Assembly: GCA_039566865.1 (NCBI GenBank)
Contig: CM076957.1
Span: forward strand, 7,387,896-7,451,895
DNA length: 64,000 bases
DNA from: Aurelia coerulea
Taxonomy: Eukaryota; Cnidaria; Scyphozoa; Semaeostomeae; Ulmaridae
Reading direction: 5' to 3'
The notes below the pieces were generated by a model that was not told the DNA's origin, did no database searches, and saw only the letters and a list, made by a program, of their open reading frames with translations. Numbering within the stretch: the stretch's first letter is position 1; every line of letters starts with the position of its first letter. The position numbers and the translations under genes are program-made. This document shows positions 11,531-23,321 of the stretch, piece after piece.

Positions 11531-11938
11531 TACAGCGCGCCTCAATTTTAAATGTTAATCTAAGCAAACAAGTGACAGTCTTACCTAACACGTGGCAAAC
11601 TGCAAATTGTTAAAAAAATGGATGGCTTGGTCAAATTTTTGTACATTTATTTTTGTGCTTCAAGACCTTTGGCTACGTGATTTTGGATGCCAAGATGTTG
11701 ATATTTTACAAATTACCGTTAGCTCCCTCTTGATTTTTGCGATCGTTGGCTTTTGCGCAACTCATTTAGTTTATTGTCAGTGTTTTAGCATGGTGAAAGA
11801 TTTGCGATAAGAACAGAATGCATGGATGTTCGAGGAGACAAAAAAGAAGCTGGTTTGTTGAGATGAATTGAAATTATCAAATTACACACATCATTTGGCA
11901 ATATGCCAATAACTCAAACCTTGAAATCTCTAAGGCTA

Positions 11939-12673
11939 CAGGTAAAAAAATTGAACTTTCTCTGGGAACGAAGTGTCTGACGTTAATGAACAAGTGATTT
12001 TCCAAAAGCCTGGCTCATGGGCACTCCTTTGATGTATAGTTTTTCCAAAATAGATTGCTAGGGAACTTGCAGGCAAGAGAAAAATAAGCATAGGTCAAGA
12101 TGAGGTAGCATTTCCTTGGCATTCTTCTAATTGTATCATTTGGTGCAAGTAGAAACTTCGTCCTTTCATCTAACAATTATTTTGCATTCAGAGAGTTGGG
12201 AAGCAAGCCTTGAGACACACAGTTGTCAACGAACCACTTTTCAACAGAAACGGTTTCAAAAAATTTGAATTTTTTTTGTTGAACAGCTGCCTTTGAAACA
12301 CAGCTAAAGTTACTGCACAATGATTCCGCTGTCGAAAAGTTTTTGTCAGCACCAGTATTGTCTTTTTTGTCCAAATGATTAAATCATTTATGGATATTAC
12401 TACGAAATTTTTTGTGTTGATTACAGAATTAGAACAACTGAAAGATTTGCTATGTAAGTTTCCTTCTTCCAACAAACATACAAATACAACAATGTCTAAC
12501 AGAGATGCTACCTCATATTGACCTAAGCTTACCTTCTTATTCCTTATGCATTCCCTAAACCTTAACATTAAACGTAAGCTCGCGAGTCAAACTTTCAGAA
12601 AATCACTTTCCCATCTATGTCAGACGTTTCGTCCGAGAGAAATTTAAACATTTTCGGCCTTTTGTATACCCTG
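11939..12673. mobile_element. Foldback element with TACAGG ends, TA flanks
   Basis: CAGGTAAAAAAATTGAACTT at the left pairs with GTATACCCTG at the right. Inner arms also pair: GAAGTGTCTGACG with GTCAGACGTTTC, and CAAGATGAGGTAGCATTTC with GATGCTACCTCATATTG. TA lies at both borders. A half copy lies near 38455-38550. ORFs inside lie in the arms and are not credible genes. Confidence 0.68.
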
Positions 12674-12683
12674 TAAAATCAAA

Positions 12684-12735
12684 CGCTCACCCTGAAACTA
12701 ACCCTACCCCTAAGACTAACCCCAACCCTAATTTA
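12684..12735. repeat. Degenerate telomere-like CCCTAA tract
   Basis: CTAACCCTA and CCCCAACCCTAA-type units are mixed with CCCTGAAAC and CCCTAAGAC. This resembles a worn interstitial TTAGGG tract of about 50 bp. Confidence 0.5.
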
Positions 12736-13732
12736 CTTCAAAGCTAGCTCTGACCTTAATTCATTTCCAGGTTTTGATATATTGGCGTAGTCCCAAATAT
12801 CTTGTTAAAAGACTACAAATATTGCATTCATTCCAAACGAATTCTATATTTAGCAAATTATAAAAGCAACTACGTTAAATCCAACCCTGTTACTTACAAT
12901 GACCATTCCATTTTACATAAACACACAACGAAAGCCTGAATATAAGATCCACAACTTATGAAAACTTTTGAAAACGTTTGGGCTGAACTGATTTGACTTC
13001 GTTTAAATTGCATCGAAACTGGAAAGGAACATGTTTAAAGTAGTAGATGCACAAAGCATGTAGTTTTTGGATTTTGAATCATACAAATGTTCCTACCAGC
13101 ACTATTATAAAATTTATACTTCAGAATCAAGAGCCTTCACTAGGCTAAGCTCAAAAGGTATTTCTTATATGCAGGTTTCTACTGTATTGTTAGACGCATA
13201 CTTTTTTACACACATATCCTAATACACTTTGTTAAAATGCCTTTTATTCAGTTTCAAATTTTCACACAAAGAAAGCAAAAAAACGCTTGGTCTAAACGTC
13301 ACTCAACAAATTTACTGATTGGAGAGAAACATATCAGCTCGTTTCCGGTAAAAGCTTAATAATGCCAGGTTGAAGAGACAGCAGAAAATGTGAACGAAAA
13401 CACCTTTTTGAGACTCAAATATTCTGTTTAGTTCCACTGTAAATGAGATCTGGTCCAAGTGAATTTTTCGTCACTTGATCTAATGAAAGGAGAGTACGGT
13501 GGAGTAACACGTCACCTTGATTTTTTAACGTCATAATGACATTATTAGATCAGTTTGAATATTTAAGAAGGATTGGTTTAATGGAAACAGGAGAGTCGAC
13601 ATGGCCTTGGTTTTGCCTTCAAAACTCGATACATTTTCCTAATTTCAAATCGTTTTGGAAAAGAGCCAAATGACAAAAATGAGATGCACATTCATCTTTG
13701 AAACTTATTTACACATTCATTTCAAGAAACTT
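12736..13732. other. Stretch without a recognised feature
   Basis: AT-rich sequence without credible ORF, tandem array or paired terminal repeats that I can see. Confidence 0.35.
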
Positions 13733-14095
13733 TCGCGAGTTGGAAAAACGCTAAACTTGTTGGAATTAACTTTCGCGAATCAGCGAAAAAGGGAAGTTTT
13801 GCGGGAGTAAACTCTCGAGAATTAGATTTATCAAATTTCATAAATTTTCAAATTTTCCCCGACTCGTCAATGATTCTTTCGAAACTTCCATACCTATGAT
13901 TGTTCGTACTATACTTGTAAAAGGTTGTTGTTAAGCAAGATTGTCAATATTTGACGATATAAACATTTGACGCTATATGTTAGTAGAATAATAAAATTTC
14001 GTGAATTTCATATGAAACTTTGTGGAAAAACTTTTACGAATTTCGGCCAAAAACTTGAAAACGCGCAAGGTTTCGCCCGCAAAAATTCCTTCATA
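13733..14095. mobile_element. Relic of a TTTCGCGA-rich inverted-repeat element
   Basis: Starts AACTTTCGCGAGTTGGAAAA and repeats TTTCGCGAA-like words, ending with complementary TTTCGCCCGC. The same words in inverse order form the better-preserved element at 43187-43545. Confidence 0.5.
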
Positions 14096-14213
14096 TTTCA
14101 TGTTTCAGATTTGCACAACTCGAAAGCTGCCCTGATAAATCACTTAATGACAATTGAAACCACCTTTTAAGTCTTAATATCTTAATGAAGAATTACATTG
14201 AATTCCCAAAGTA

Positions 14214-14999
14214 CTGGGAGTCTCAAAAAAGTACCCTCTATTGATTGGATAAAGGAACGAAATGATAAGATATCGAGACTTTCCGAGTGCATAGCTACCA
14301 TTTGCTAATCTTCAACTTGAATGCACATACCACGCATTTCAAAATCGTCCGCAAAAACCGCAGATGCGAGTTTACAAAATTAAAATTTCGAGTGTACCTG
14401 AAACCAAAGGATTCAAGAAAGGGCCTAGCCATGATTTGATATCACCAGCATTTCGCGAAGGATTTTCCACTATGCCTTTTAGCTTTTACTTTTGAAAGAA
14501 GTAACACTTTGAGATGCTTCCATTTTTCTTGAAGGTGCTTTTCATTTGAGGAATCTGTCCTTTCATTGCATTCCATTGCAAATGTTATTCGTATCAAAGA
14601 AGGGGAAAGAAGCACATGCAAGCTCATTTCGGAGATGGGGCAATAGGTTATCTATCTTACCAAATTGTTAGCTATTCGTTTAATTATAGTTGCGGCAATG
14701 CGTCTATAATTCTTCTCGAAACGAAAAACTGACAACTAAAGTTTACAAGATACTTTAGAAAATGCCCATGATTTCAAATCATGGCTAGGCCAGTTTTCAA
14801 AACCTCTGGTTTGACGTGCACTCTAAATCCTGATTTTGCGAGCTTGTAACTCCGGTATTTTATGGACAATATTTAAAAGAATGGTACGTGCATTTAAGTT
14901 GAAGATTAAAGACTTTAGTTGTGGACTCGGGAAGTCTCGATATCTCATGGTTTTGTTCCTTTCTCCAACCAAACGGGGGTAATTTTTTGAGGAACCCCG
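14214..14999. mobile_element. Full-length foldback element, TA flanks
   Basis: Left end CTGGGAGTCTCAAAAAAGTA, right end ATTTTTTGAGGAACCCCG, TA on both sides. Inner arms pair widely, for example GGCCTAGCCATGATTTGA with TCAAATCATGGCTAGGCC, and GATATCGAGACTTTCCGAG with its complement. No coding sequence. Confidence 0.78.
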
Positions 15000-15417
15000 T
15001 ATTTAAATCATCTAAATATGAAAAGTCCATTAAATAGCTAGTTAAAACAGCAAAAAAATGTTAATTTATTTACATTAAAGGTACAAATCAATGGTCGACT
15101 GCATTAAAGTAAAAATTACTACAAACGCAATTGTAGGTATCTCAGCGGGAAAATCTCCACCTTACTTGTACTATGTTTCAAACCGTAAAGTTCTTTCCGA
15201 ACCATTACTTAATCCAAACCAAATTGCAGCATGTACACCAAGGGTCTTTCATGATAAATCTTATATTTTCCAATGATTGCTTAAAACCTACCTAAAGAAG
15301 AAAAAGCCTTGGATGCTTAATACCAGTTCTGATTTAACTGATTATTTTCGCTGGGCAATACAGGACGCTAACTGCCTAGAATTACAGATTTTGATGTTGA
15401 AAAGTAATCCTTTTATA

Positions 15418-16262
15418 GGGTGTTTCGGCCGGAAAATAATTGTTAATTCGTTTGCTTTTCATTCATAAGTAAATTGAAACCTTATTTTGTTGGTTTCTTT
15501 GATAAATTAGTAAAAACCTTCGCACAACATTGAACAAGATTTCGGCAGCCTTGAAGGAGGAGTAGGCCAAAACAAAATGATAAATGGATAGATTTCTTAA
15601 GAGCAAAGAAAACAACATTTTAATGTTTTCAAATTGAGATTCAACAAACTTTATCACAATGATAAAAGTTTTCCGCTTCGAATGTGATAAAAGAAGAAAA
15701 TTCAAATAAATAACAAGGCCATCACTCAATGTAACTCAACTTAAATTTGTCGAAGAAGGAGTCAGGTTTAAGAAAATACGCTCCAGTCGCTTGCTAAATT
15801 CCAAATTACCTTAAAACTAAATTCCAGCGTAACGAGTTTGTTAAATACATTAAAATCCATATGTTGAAGTGTCAACCATTTCCCTAAAGTCTTCCAGGAA
15901 GCGAAATTAATTTTAATGTGATAAAAGTAACATCAAGGATATTCTTACCTTGGAATGGTTTCTTTCCGTTTCTTCTTTGTGTTTATCCTCCTTGCATTCC
16001 TCTCGGAAAAGTTTTCTCATAGCGATAAATTTTGCAGAATCCAGAGTTGAAAACTATAAAATGTTGTTTTCTTTGCTCTAAGAAATCTATCCATTTATCA
16101 TTTTGTTTTGGCCTATTCCTCCTTCAAGGCTGCCGAGATCTTGTTCAATGTTGTGCGAAGGTTTTTGCTAATTTATCAAAGAAACCAACAAAATAAGGTT
16201 TCATTTTACTTATGAATGAAAAGCGAACGAATTAACAATTATTTTCCTGCCAAAACACCCGG
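15418..16262. mobile_element. Foldback with ~215-bp arms and GGGTG ends, TA flanks
   Basis: The arms 15418-15632 and about 16050-16262 are highly similar inverses: GGCCTATTCCTCCTTCAAGG matches the complement of its partner near 15555. The ends read GGGTGTTTCGGCCGG and CCTGCCAAAACACCCGG, bordered by TA. The middle 400 bp is unique and noncoding. Confidence 0.82.
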
Positions 16263-16754
16263 TAGAGAAACCCTTAAATGCTGATGCCTTTGTTATGCAA
16301 ATTTTGTTGATTGAGTTGAAAGACACTTTTGGCCGCCATTTTGTGTCAGGTGGTGCAATACTTATGTGAGGTAAGTGTATATCTAAGGGAGCGATGCTCA
16401 CTTCCCTTACCCCCAGCCCAGGTTATTTAAAGGAGCACTCGAATGGGTCACGTGGCTAAAACTCAACATCTGTTTTGCTTGGTGTCGTATTGGGCCAAGA
16501 CAAGTAGCAAACTGTTGAGGATTGCCTTACCTACCTCAAAGACACTTGCTTTGTAGCTCCATTGGATGGTAGAGGATTCAAATACATTTCTGTGATGGCT
16601 GGCGTTTTTATCTCTGTGGCTCCTTGTTCACTGCCATCTTGATAACTGCTTTCACCACAATACTGCTTCGTTTTTCTATAATTAACTGAATTAAATTTCA
16701 ATGAACTGCAAATTCAGATGTTTCGTATGACCCATCCACGTGCGCTTGCAACCC

Positions 16755-16860
16755 TTTAACTTACATTGACAGTTACACTTACATTAACTTACATTAACTT
16801 ACTTACACTTTAACTTACATTACAGCGTACATTGACAGTTACATTCTATGAGATTAATCA
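16755..16860. repeat. Short tandem repeat of a TTACATTAAC-like unit
   Basis: Irregular 9-11 bp units (ACTTACATTA, ACAGTTACATT) are repeated about eight times. Confidence 0.6.
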
Positions 16861-17319
16861 TTACCCGTGGAACTCCAAAATACTCCATCAGAAATATCCT
16901 TCAAGAAGCAACTGAACATTTATTTACTGAACAAGGTCAATTAATAATTCAGAGCTATTTTTGATACTTGCACAATTCCTATTTTATTGTATGAAAATCA
17001 AATGCGTATATTTCTTGGAATCATTGAAATAAACCAAAATAATGTGAAATTATCGTAGGGTAGGGGGATTCTCTCCTCGATTGGTTTACCAATTGAAAGA
17101 GCTCCTCCTTAAGTCATTCCCTGGATGCAATTTATCTCGTATATCTCGTTTCTCTGTATTTGTATGTTGTATTAATGTGCTGTAATATTGTCTTATTTTC
17201 TTGTAGTTGAGTTATTTGTTGGTATAGTAAATTATAAATTGTATGTCGTGAATTTGAAATACCACGCATGGCTGAATTCAACGAGAGCTGCAATACATTG
17301 ACAAAGCACCATACGCATA

Positions 17320-18370
17320 CAGTAAGTCCCCGCATATAAGAAACGGACACATAAGAAACTGTAGCCTAGCATCGTAGCGAATATTTTCTCCTTTATAAGA
17401 AACTAGACAGCCTGAGAATTTTCATTTTCTTAAAAGTGATGATAATAGTGAAATAACGGGTGTCCCAAGAAAATTTATACGGATTTGGTTGACTCCGGCG
17501 CTGTGAATTTAGCTTCAATCAATGTCTAATCACTCTAAACACATTCCTATATAGTTATTTGAACATAGATACCTCGTTTGCTGATATTAGCACTTTGTGA
17601 GGAGACATGTTAATCTTGAAAGCTCAAATTTGCCTCTTCCTGCAAACAAGAGCTTTAGCATTTTGTCCTAAGCAATTGCTTAAGGCACAGCGTACAAATA
17701 AACGATAGCCTTGATAAAATTTGAACAATATTAGGTCTTGTGCTATTCTGTTTTGCAGAAGTCACCGCCCAGTCACCCATTGGGCAGTTTCTTAATTTTC
17801 CATTAATTTCACTTCTTAATTTTGATGTGCTTTGGGAACTTGCTTAGTTCAAAAGGAACAGGCTCTGGTATGCAGTTTGACGTTTCAAGATTGATATTTC
17901 TGCTCTCAAAGCACCAGTACCATGGAAGGAGATATCTATTTTCACGTTAACTATCGAGGAGCATTTTGAGAGTGATTAGCCATTGATTAAAGCTAAATTC
18001 ACATCGCTGGAGTCAACCAAATCTGTATAAATTTTTGGGACACTCGGTAACTTTTATTGCAATGTTAAATTTATCTTCAAATTTTTCATCGTTGAAATTT
18101 AACATTTCAAATAATGCCGGTATATAATTACTTACATCTTTCAATATTTGGTTTAATATATCGTTGTAAGATTGGGATATTCTAAACTTAACAGATTTAT
18201 CATATTCAGAATTCAGAAAATACCATTTGACATTGGAAAACATCCCATATAAAAGGAAACTATCGGACATATAAGAAATCTGCCAGCCTCGTTTAATGAT
18301 ATTTTCTTTCATAAAAGAAACAGGACAGTTTGATTTAAAATGTGAGTTTCTCATGTGAGGGGACTTACTG
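17320..18370. mobile_element. Pogo-like MITE carrying another MITE, TA flanks
   Basis: The ends CAGTAAGTCCCCGCATATAA and CATGTGAGGGGACTTACTG are inverted over 25-30 bp, with TA on both sides. ATAAGAAAC words are repeated just inside both ends. Removing 17456-18047 leaves about 460 bp, close to the size of its relatives at 40191, 55786 and 58356. Confidence 0.78.
17456..18047. mobile_element. Palindromic CGGGTGTCCC mariner-like MITE
   Basis: Left ACGGGTGTCCCAAGAAAATT, right ATTTTTGGGACACTCGG, with TA at 17454 and 18048. The interior matches the element at 10167-10714. It is inserted in a pogo-like MITE. Confidence 0.78.
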
Positions 18371-19631
18371 TATCAAATTTTAGTGTTCTAAGAATGTCAA
18401 GGTGATTTTTTACAAACCTCAGTTGTGCCTCATTAATACATCTCTTGCTCAATTAAATCCGTCTTTTGTCCAACTCTGTTCAACCTTTCATGGATCTACC
18501 AAGACAAAAAGATAATGTGAATATGTTTACTCCAAAATTTTGACATACGGAGGTGGATGGAAAGTGTCTGACCCTTACCTTTGGAAAACAAAGTGGTGGG
18601 TAGTAGTACCAGGAGCACCAAGAGTGTTTAGGTGTTTGAAAATTCACGGTACAGTAAGGCCCTCGCATTAAAGAAACCATTTTGCACACCACACATTAGC
18701 TTTAAAATATTTCTTAGATCTATGATAATTTTCATCTTTTAGGCTGAAAGTTTCTAATTTCTTCTCTCCAACGTCCTGGAGAAATAGGTTAAAACAGAAT
18801 GGGGTCATATACAGAATTAATGACCTAGACTGGCTACACAATCTCTGTATGCTCCTTAGAACTGATTTGTCGCTAATACAGAGACTTGTTGCCAAACAGT
18901 GTCTGAAATCGGAATAACTTGATAGCCTCGTTTTCATAAGCGCTACATGCGTAAAACGCGGACCACGGAATTAGTATTTTGGTTGTTGTTGCTGCTGTGA
19001 TCAGTAATCATCAAAATATGACTCAAGAAAACAACACATTGATACCAAGTTTCATTCATGTGAATTTGAAAGAATTTTAGACAGTTTATGACTCTGACAA
19101 AATTGAGCATGGACAGTGAACATAAATTTGAAATTTCAGAGGAGTTTCAGTTTCATATATATATATAAATTCACCACGGAGAGAATTATTTAAAGGAGGA
19201 GCTCTCTCAATAGGTAAACTAATCGAGGAGAGAGCCCCCCCCCCTATCAAAGTGACCAAAGATAAAGTGACCAAAGTTCAGAGTGACCAAAGATAAAGGA
19301 AGGAACCAAAGACTTGACAAGATTAGACATTTCATCATCATTATACATTATCATTAGCAATCAGTTAAGTGGTATCTGAAGGACTGAAGTACAAGGAATT
19401 TTCAAGGGAACTGTTCTTTATATTTGCTCCAAGTGATTTGCTGCATCAGATAGACAAACTCTCTCCAAGAAAAGTGCCACCTAAATGCATACTGATGCGA
19501 GGTCTGATAATAATGAAGCAGATATCTTGCTTTAAACAAACCCCTATGAATTAAGAACATCAACATCAATGTGATAAAGTAACAAGTACTTGTTAAATCA
19601 TAAGCAAAAATTATATCACCCTTTCCTTTTC

Positions 19632-19687
19632 GTATGTGATCCAAACACGGGGTGGGGGGGGGGGGGGGGGGGGTTGGATCACATATG
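19632..19687. repeat. Hairpin with a 20-base G run in the loop
   Basis: The stem TATGTGATCCAA pairs with TTGGATCACATA, and the loop contains about 20 uninterrupted G residues (19654-19673). It could fold as a G-quadruplex. The run length may be an assembly estimate. Confidence 0.75.
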
Positions 19688-19689
19688 GA

Positions 19690-20482
19690 ACTTATAAAGA
19701 TTCTAAACTTCTAAAATATCTAAGATTGTTTTATTTGGCAGATCAAATGCATTCAAACCAAAACAACTGTTAAGGTGATAAAGTACAACAGCCCAACATT
19801 GCCAAGTAACATGCTTGCAGTTAGATAATATTAGAAATTCAAGGCCCCCGACGAGATCAGAAAAGTGGGGGGGGGGCAGGCCAAACTTGATACAAAAAAT
19901 TACCACAACACAATAACATGATGATGAGCTGCCTTTCAAAACGGCATGATTTGCAAACGTGTGGGGGGGCGTGGCCCCCCGGCCCCCCGGTCCCCAAGTC
20001 ATCGGAGGCCCTGAAATTGAAATACACGAGCCAAATGTAAACGAAAAAATCACTAACCTGAACTTAGAGTAGGCCTACACTACACTGCAGTGTACTGACA
20101 GACTGACGCTCACTGCTGTCTTGAAAATGCCTCTCAAGTATCACAACAGCATTACATTTTGCCATTTCCTGTTAGAGCACAAACAAATATCTCTTCCCAG
20201 TGCCCACTTCATCATGCCAAATGGCTAGCTAAATTCCTTCAGCTTCATTTACTTCTGCTCTTCAGGTCGATCAAGCTGCGACGACAGCGCCGGTCGCCAT
20301 TCTTGAAAAACTCAGACCAAACAGGCCTCTACTTCAAAGGGAGGTTTTCCAGTAAAAATAAGTAAAGAGAGAAAAAGTTGATTGGCTACACAAAAAATTT
20401 CTATTGTTTTAGCCGAAATGCTCCAATCAGATTACAATCAGGTTTTTCGTTCTGAAAATTCCGATTTGAGACACTCTCTGGC
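19690..20482. other. Gene-free stretch with C/G-run repeat debris
   Basis: Contains a G-run at 19866 and a CCCCCCGGCCCCCCGG patch at 19975-19992, next to GGCCCTGAAATTGAA. This looks like a decayed short repeat. I see no gene. Confidence 0.35.
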
Positions 20483-20552
20483 AACTAGTCCCTCATTGAG
20501 CAAGCCATCAGCAACAACAACAACAGCGAAATCGAGGGACTAGTGTAGCTAG
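20483..20552. mobile_element. 70-bp inverted repeat ACTAGTCCCTC / GAGGGACTAGT
   Basis: The ends pair over 11 bp around AACAACAACAACAGCGAAAT. The same inner motif and AGTCCCT ends occur at 42789-42917. Confidence 0.6.
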
Positions 20553-20849
20553 TCTATTAATGACCTTATTTGTATGTCATCAATGATTGTCATGAAAATC
20601 AGTCAAAATTTAGGTAAAAATCTGTTAAATGTAAGACATCGTGGTAGCAATACCTTATGAACTCTGCATTAATTGCAATGCCCCCCAGATCATCAGACCA
20701 GGACCTAGTATCAAGCAAAATGCAAGAAACTCTTTTTTGGGATTGAGCCTCAGGAGTTGCTCGAAGTTGCTTATAAGTAAGGAAGCTGTTTTTTTCTTTT
20801 TTCTATAACAACAAAGCCTAATTGTAAATAAAATGAAATACTATTTACA

Positions 20850-21490
20850 TGTGCCATTCATAGTGGGGAAAGACACAAGGTCACCTGGTTCCCATCATGA
20901 ATGACACTTTTTTTTCTATCAAGATTAAAAAACTACAATATTTATACTTAAATTACACTGTACCATCCATAGTGAAGAAAGACACAAAGTCACCGGGTCT
21001 TCAATATGGATGGTACTTACAATTCAAATTAATTTTCAATACACAAAACAAAAACAAAAACGACAAAATTAAAGATGCATTACACAAAACAGACAACAAA
21101 ACAACAAAGCTAAGGCAGATTACTGGTTAAAAAGGAAAATTTGAACTTTTAGACTCGTAGGTGTAAAAAAAAAACAAATTTCAGTGTTTGTTCCGGTAAT
21201 CTACCTCAGCAATGTGGAACGACAAAGAAAGAAAAGGAGAACACAACATAAAACTAATAAGGAACTGCTGTTGCTAATATGGCATCGCTGGATCAATCAA
21301 ATCGGCCAGAATTTTTGAGAAATGAGCTCGTCGCATCCAGTATTACTCTATTTTCAATAGTACCTAAGGATGGATTTCCAAACAAAAGTCGACCACAAAG
21401 AGTATCATCATCTATATTATTGATACTGGCGATATCTAGTCCTGTGACATCAGAGAGCTGGTCAAAGAGATCTCTACGAAGTACATGAAT
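20850..21490 (-). mobile_element. LINE 3' fragment, minus strand
   Basis: The minus-strand frame at about 21300-21490 reads RRDLFDQLSDVTGLDIAS, then LLFGNPSLGTIENRVILD and ATSSFLKNSGRF. This is the C-terminal pattern of many CR1-like LINE proteins, with a stop after it. Downstream (21210 to about 20850) is an untranslated tail that includes two diverged copies of a ~55-bp segment (20851-20912 and 20963-21018). It is severely 5'-truncated. Confidence 0.65.
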
Positions 21491-21760
21491 GACACTTACA
21501 ATTCAACGGTTAATTTCATAAGAAAAACGAACGAAAACAAAACAAAAACAAAACAAATGACAACACAGCAACAATACAATACAACACAGAGAAACGTAGC
21601 AGACAAAAGCCGAAAAAAGTACGCTACACAAGGTGAATATTAGCATGCTGAGAATATTAATGGAGCCGCTTAGTTTTCTTTATGAACGAGATTGTAGCTT
21701 CCAAAATCATTCTGTTTGAGACAATGTATAACTTCTCATCGCCTAACAACAAAAAAGGTA

Positions 21761-22809
21761 ACCGAGTGCCTCGTTGTCCAAAACTGAAAAGTCCAATAGC
21801 GGGTTTCTTAAATACGGGGCCTTGTAGCACCTACAGCGTTGCATGGGTGGAAATAAAGTATTTTTGTGATTTGTTCGTGGTTACAAGAGACCAGAAATTT
21901 ACGTAGATTCGGCATATCTGTTCTTTGCGAAATGCCTGAAACACATCCTGAAACAATGGATCAAGTGGTAAACAAACTGCTAACACAGAATAACACTAAA
22001 ATGATTTTTCACGGGTATCAACTGCTGCCTGCACATTTATTGTCATGGGATGGAAAACCTTTAGTATGGAGTTTTCGCTGGAGTTTTTGCATTACTGCGA
22101 CCATTTGGATGTATCGATCTTTCAAATTAAGTTTTGACGCAACTTATATTATTTGGTGATAAAGGCCTCCCAAATGACATACACAGAAATATACTCGATT
22201 TGACTCTACAATACATCCACACAAGGGGTCGATTCAATTAAGATCCCCCAAATCTCGCTAAATCTAACTCAACCACCATGTCAAGTCCATTTTCGTAAAG
22301 TCCCCTGTCGCTGAGTCCCGTTCCTCTATTCTTTAGTGTATAACTTTTCGTAATTGTATATTTAGGTGTATTTGTTCTTCATTTGATGACCTTGGGGTAG
22401 TCATGATATTTTGCTCCCCTTGGTATCGTTTCTGTAGTATTGTATGGTATCTCGTTTGTAGTCTTAGGTAATTCGTAAATTGTTAATTTTTTACATTGAA
22501 TTGGTAAAATAAAAAACAAATAACAGCTTTAGTATTTGTTTAAAAGTTTAATATCTATAACTCTAGGGAGAGATTAAGCGCCATTGTGTATTGTTCTGTG
22601 TGAGATATTCCTTTGGATTTAATCGAGTGTTCTAGGCCCGTTCTTCGGCTATTTCGCAACCAAGGAAGTTTCGCAAAGTTGAACTCGTCTATGCTTTCCT
22701 CGCTAATAGAAATGCAACGAAAATCACAAAAAGATTTCACTCTGTCTGCTATCAAGCACAATTCCATTCATTCAGATCTATCACATCACAATTTTTTGGG
22801 GGCACTCAG
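21761..22809. mobile_element. Mariner-like foldback split by a LINE tail
   Basis: Left end ACCGAGTGCCTCGTTGTCCA, right end TTTTGGGGGCACTCAG, with TA flanks. Parts at 21930-22020 and 22611-22790 match consecutive parts of the element at 59809-60435. Between them (about 22187-22540) sits a LINE 3' tail. Confidence 0.6.
22187..22540 (+). mobile_element. LINE 3' tail, plus strand
   Basis: GGGGTAGTCATGATATTTTG and TTGGTATCGTTTCTGTAGTA match in reverse the tails at 30790-31010 and 52740-52957, the last of which is attached to an RT C-terminus. The tail ends AATTGGTAAAATAAAAAACA. The left boundary is approximate. Confidence 0.6.
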
Positions 22810-22954
22810 TACAATATCAATAGCAGATACTAATCCATTTCAAATTCAAATTTAATTCATTGCCATCTTAAGCAACGTTTCACAAACCAAAGAGGTGCAA
22901 ATAAATTGATAAATTTGATAAAGATGATCTGCATTTTGCATTTAAAATTTCTAG

Positions 22955-22971
22955 GAGGGGGGGGGGGGGGG
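22955..22971. repeat. G homopolymer run
   Basis: About 16-17 G residues. It is one of several G runs here (also 2036, 19654, 19868). Confidence 0.8.
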
Positions 22972-23321
22972 CGTCAGAAACCTCTTATCATCAGTTCTAA
23001 AATTCTATACATTTTATCAATTGCTCGACTCAATTACAATAAGTTTGATTAATCAATGACATTCTGTTAGAAAAGCTATGAAATGTTTTCTTTTTGAAGA
23101 CGAGTTATTAAACAAGATAGCTTAGCTTATCTCCTTGAAAGCTTTAGATCCAAACATGCTTTGAAGAAATCTTTATTATCCCAGAACCAAATTTTCAAGC
23201 ATTTTATAAACTCACACAAAGAACTTCATGGGCTACATTTTGGCAAAGGCAAGGCTTTTCTAGCTACAGAAAGTAAATAACCACCAGAGTCAAATGCAAA
23301 TGATTATCACAAGTAATTTGG

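Larger units (their letters stand above)
17063..19244. mobile_element. Outer element of a triple nest, TA flanks
   Basis: GGGGGATTCTCTCCTCGATT at the left is the inverse of sequence ending at 19244. About 65 bp pair, including GAGCTCCTCCTT, with TA outside each end. Inside lies the pogo-like element at 17320-18370, which itself contains 17456-18047. Confidence 0.62.
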
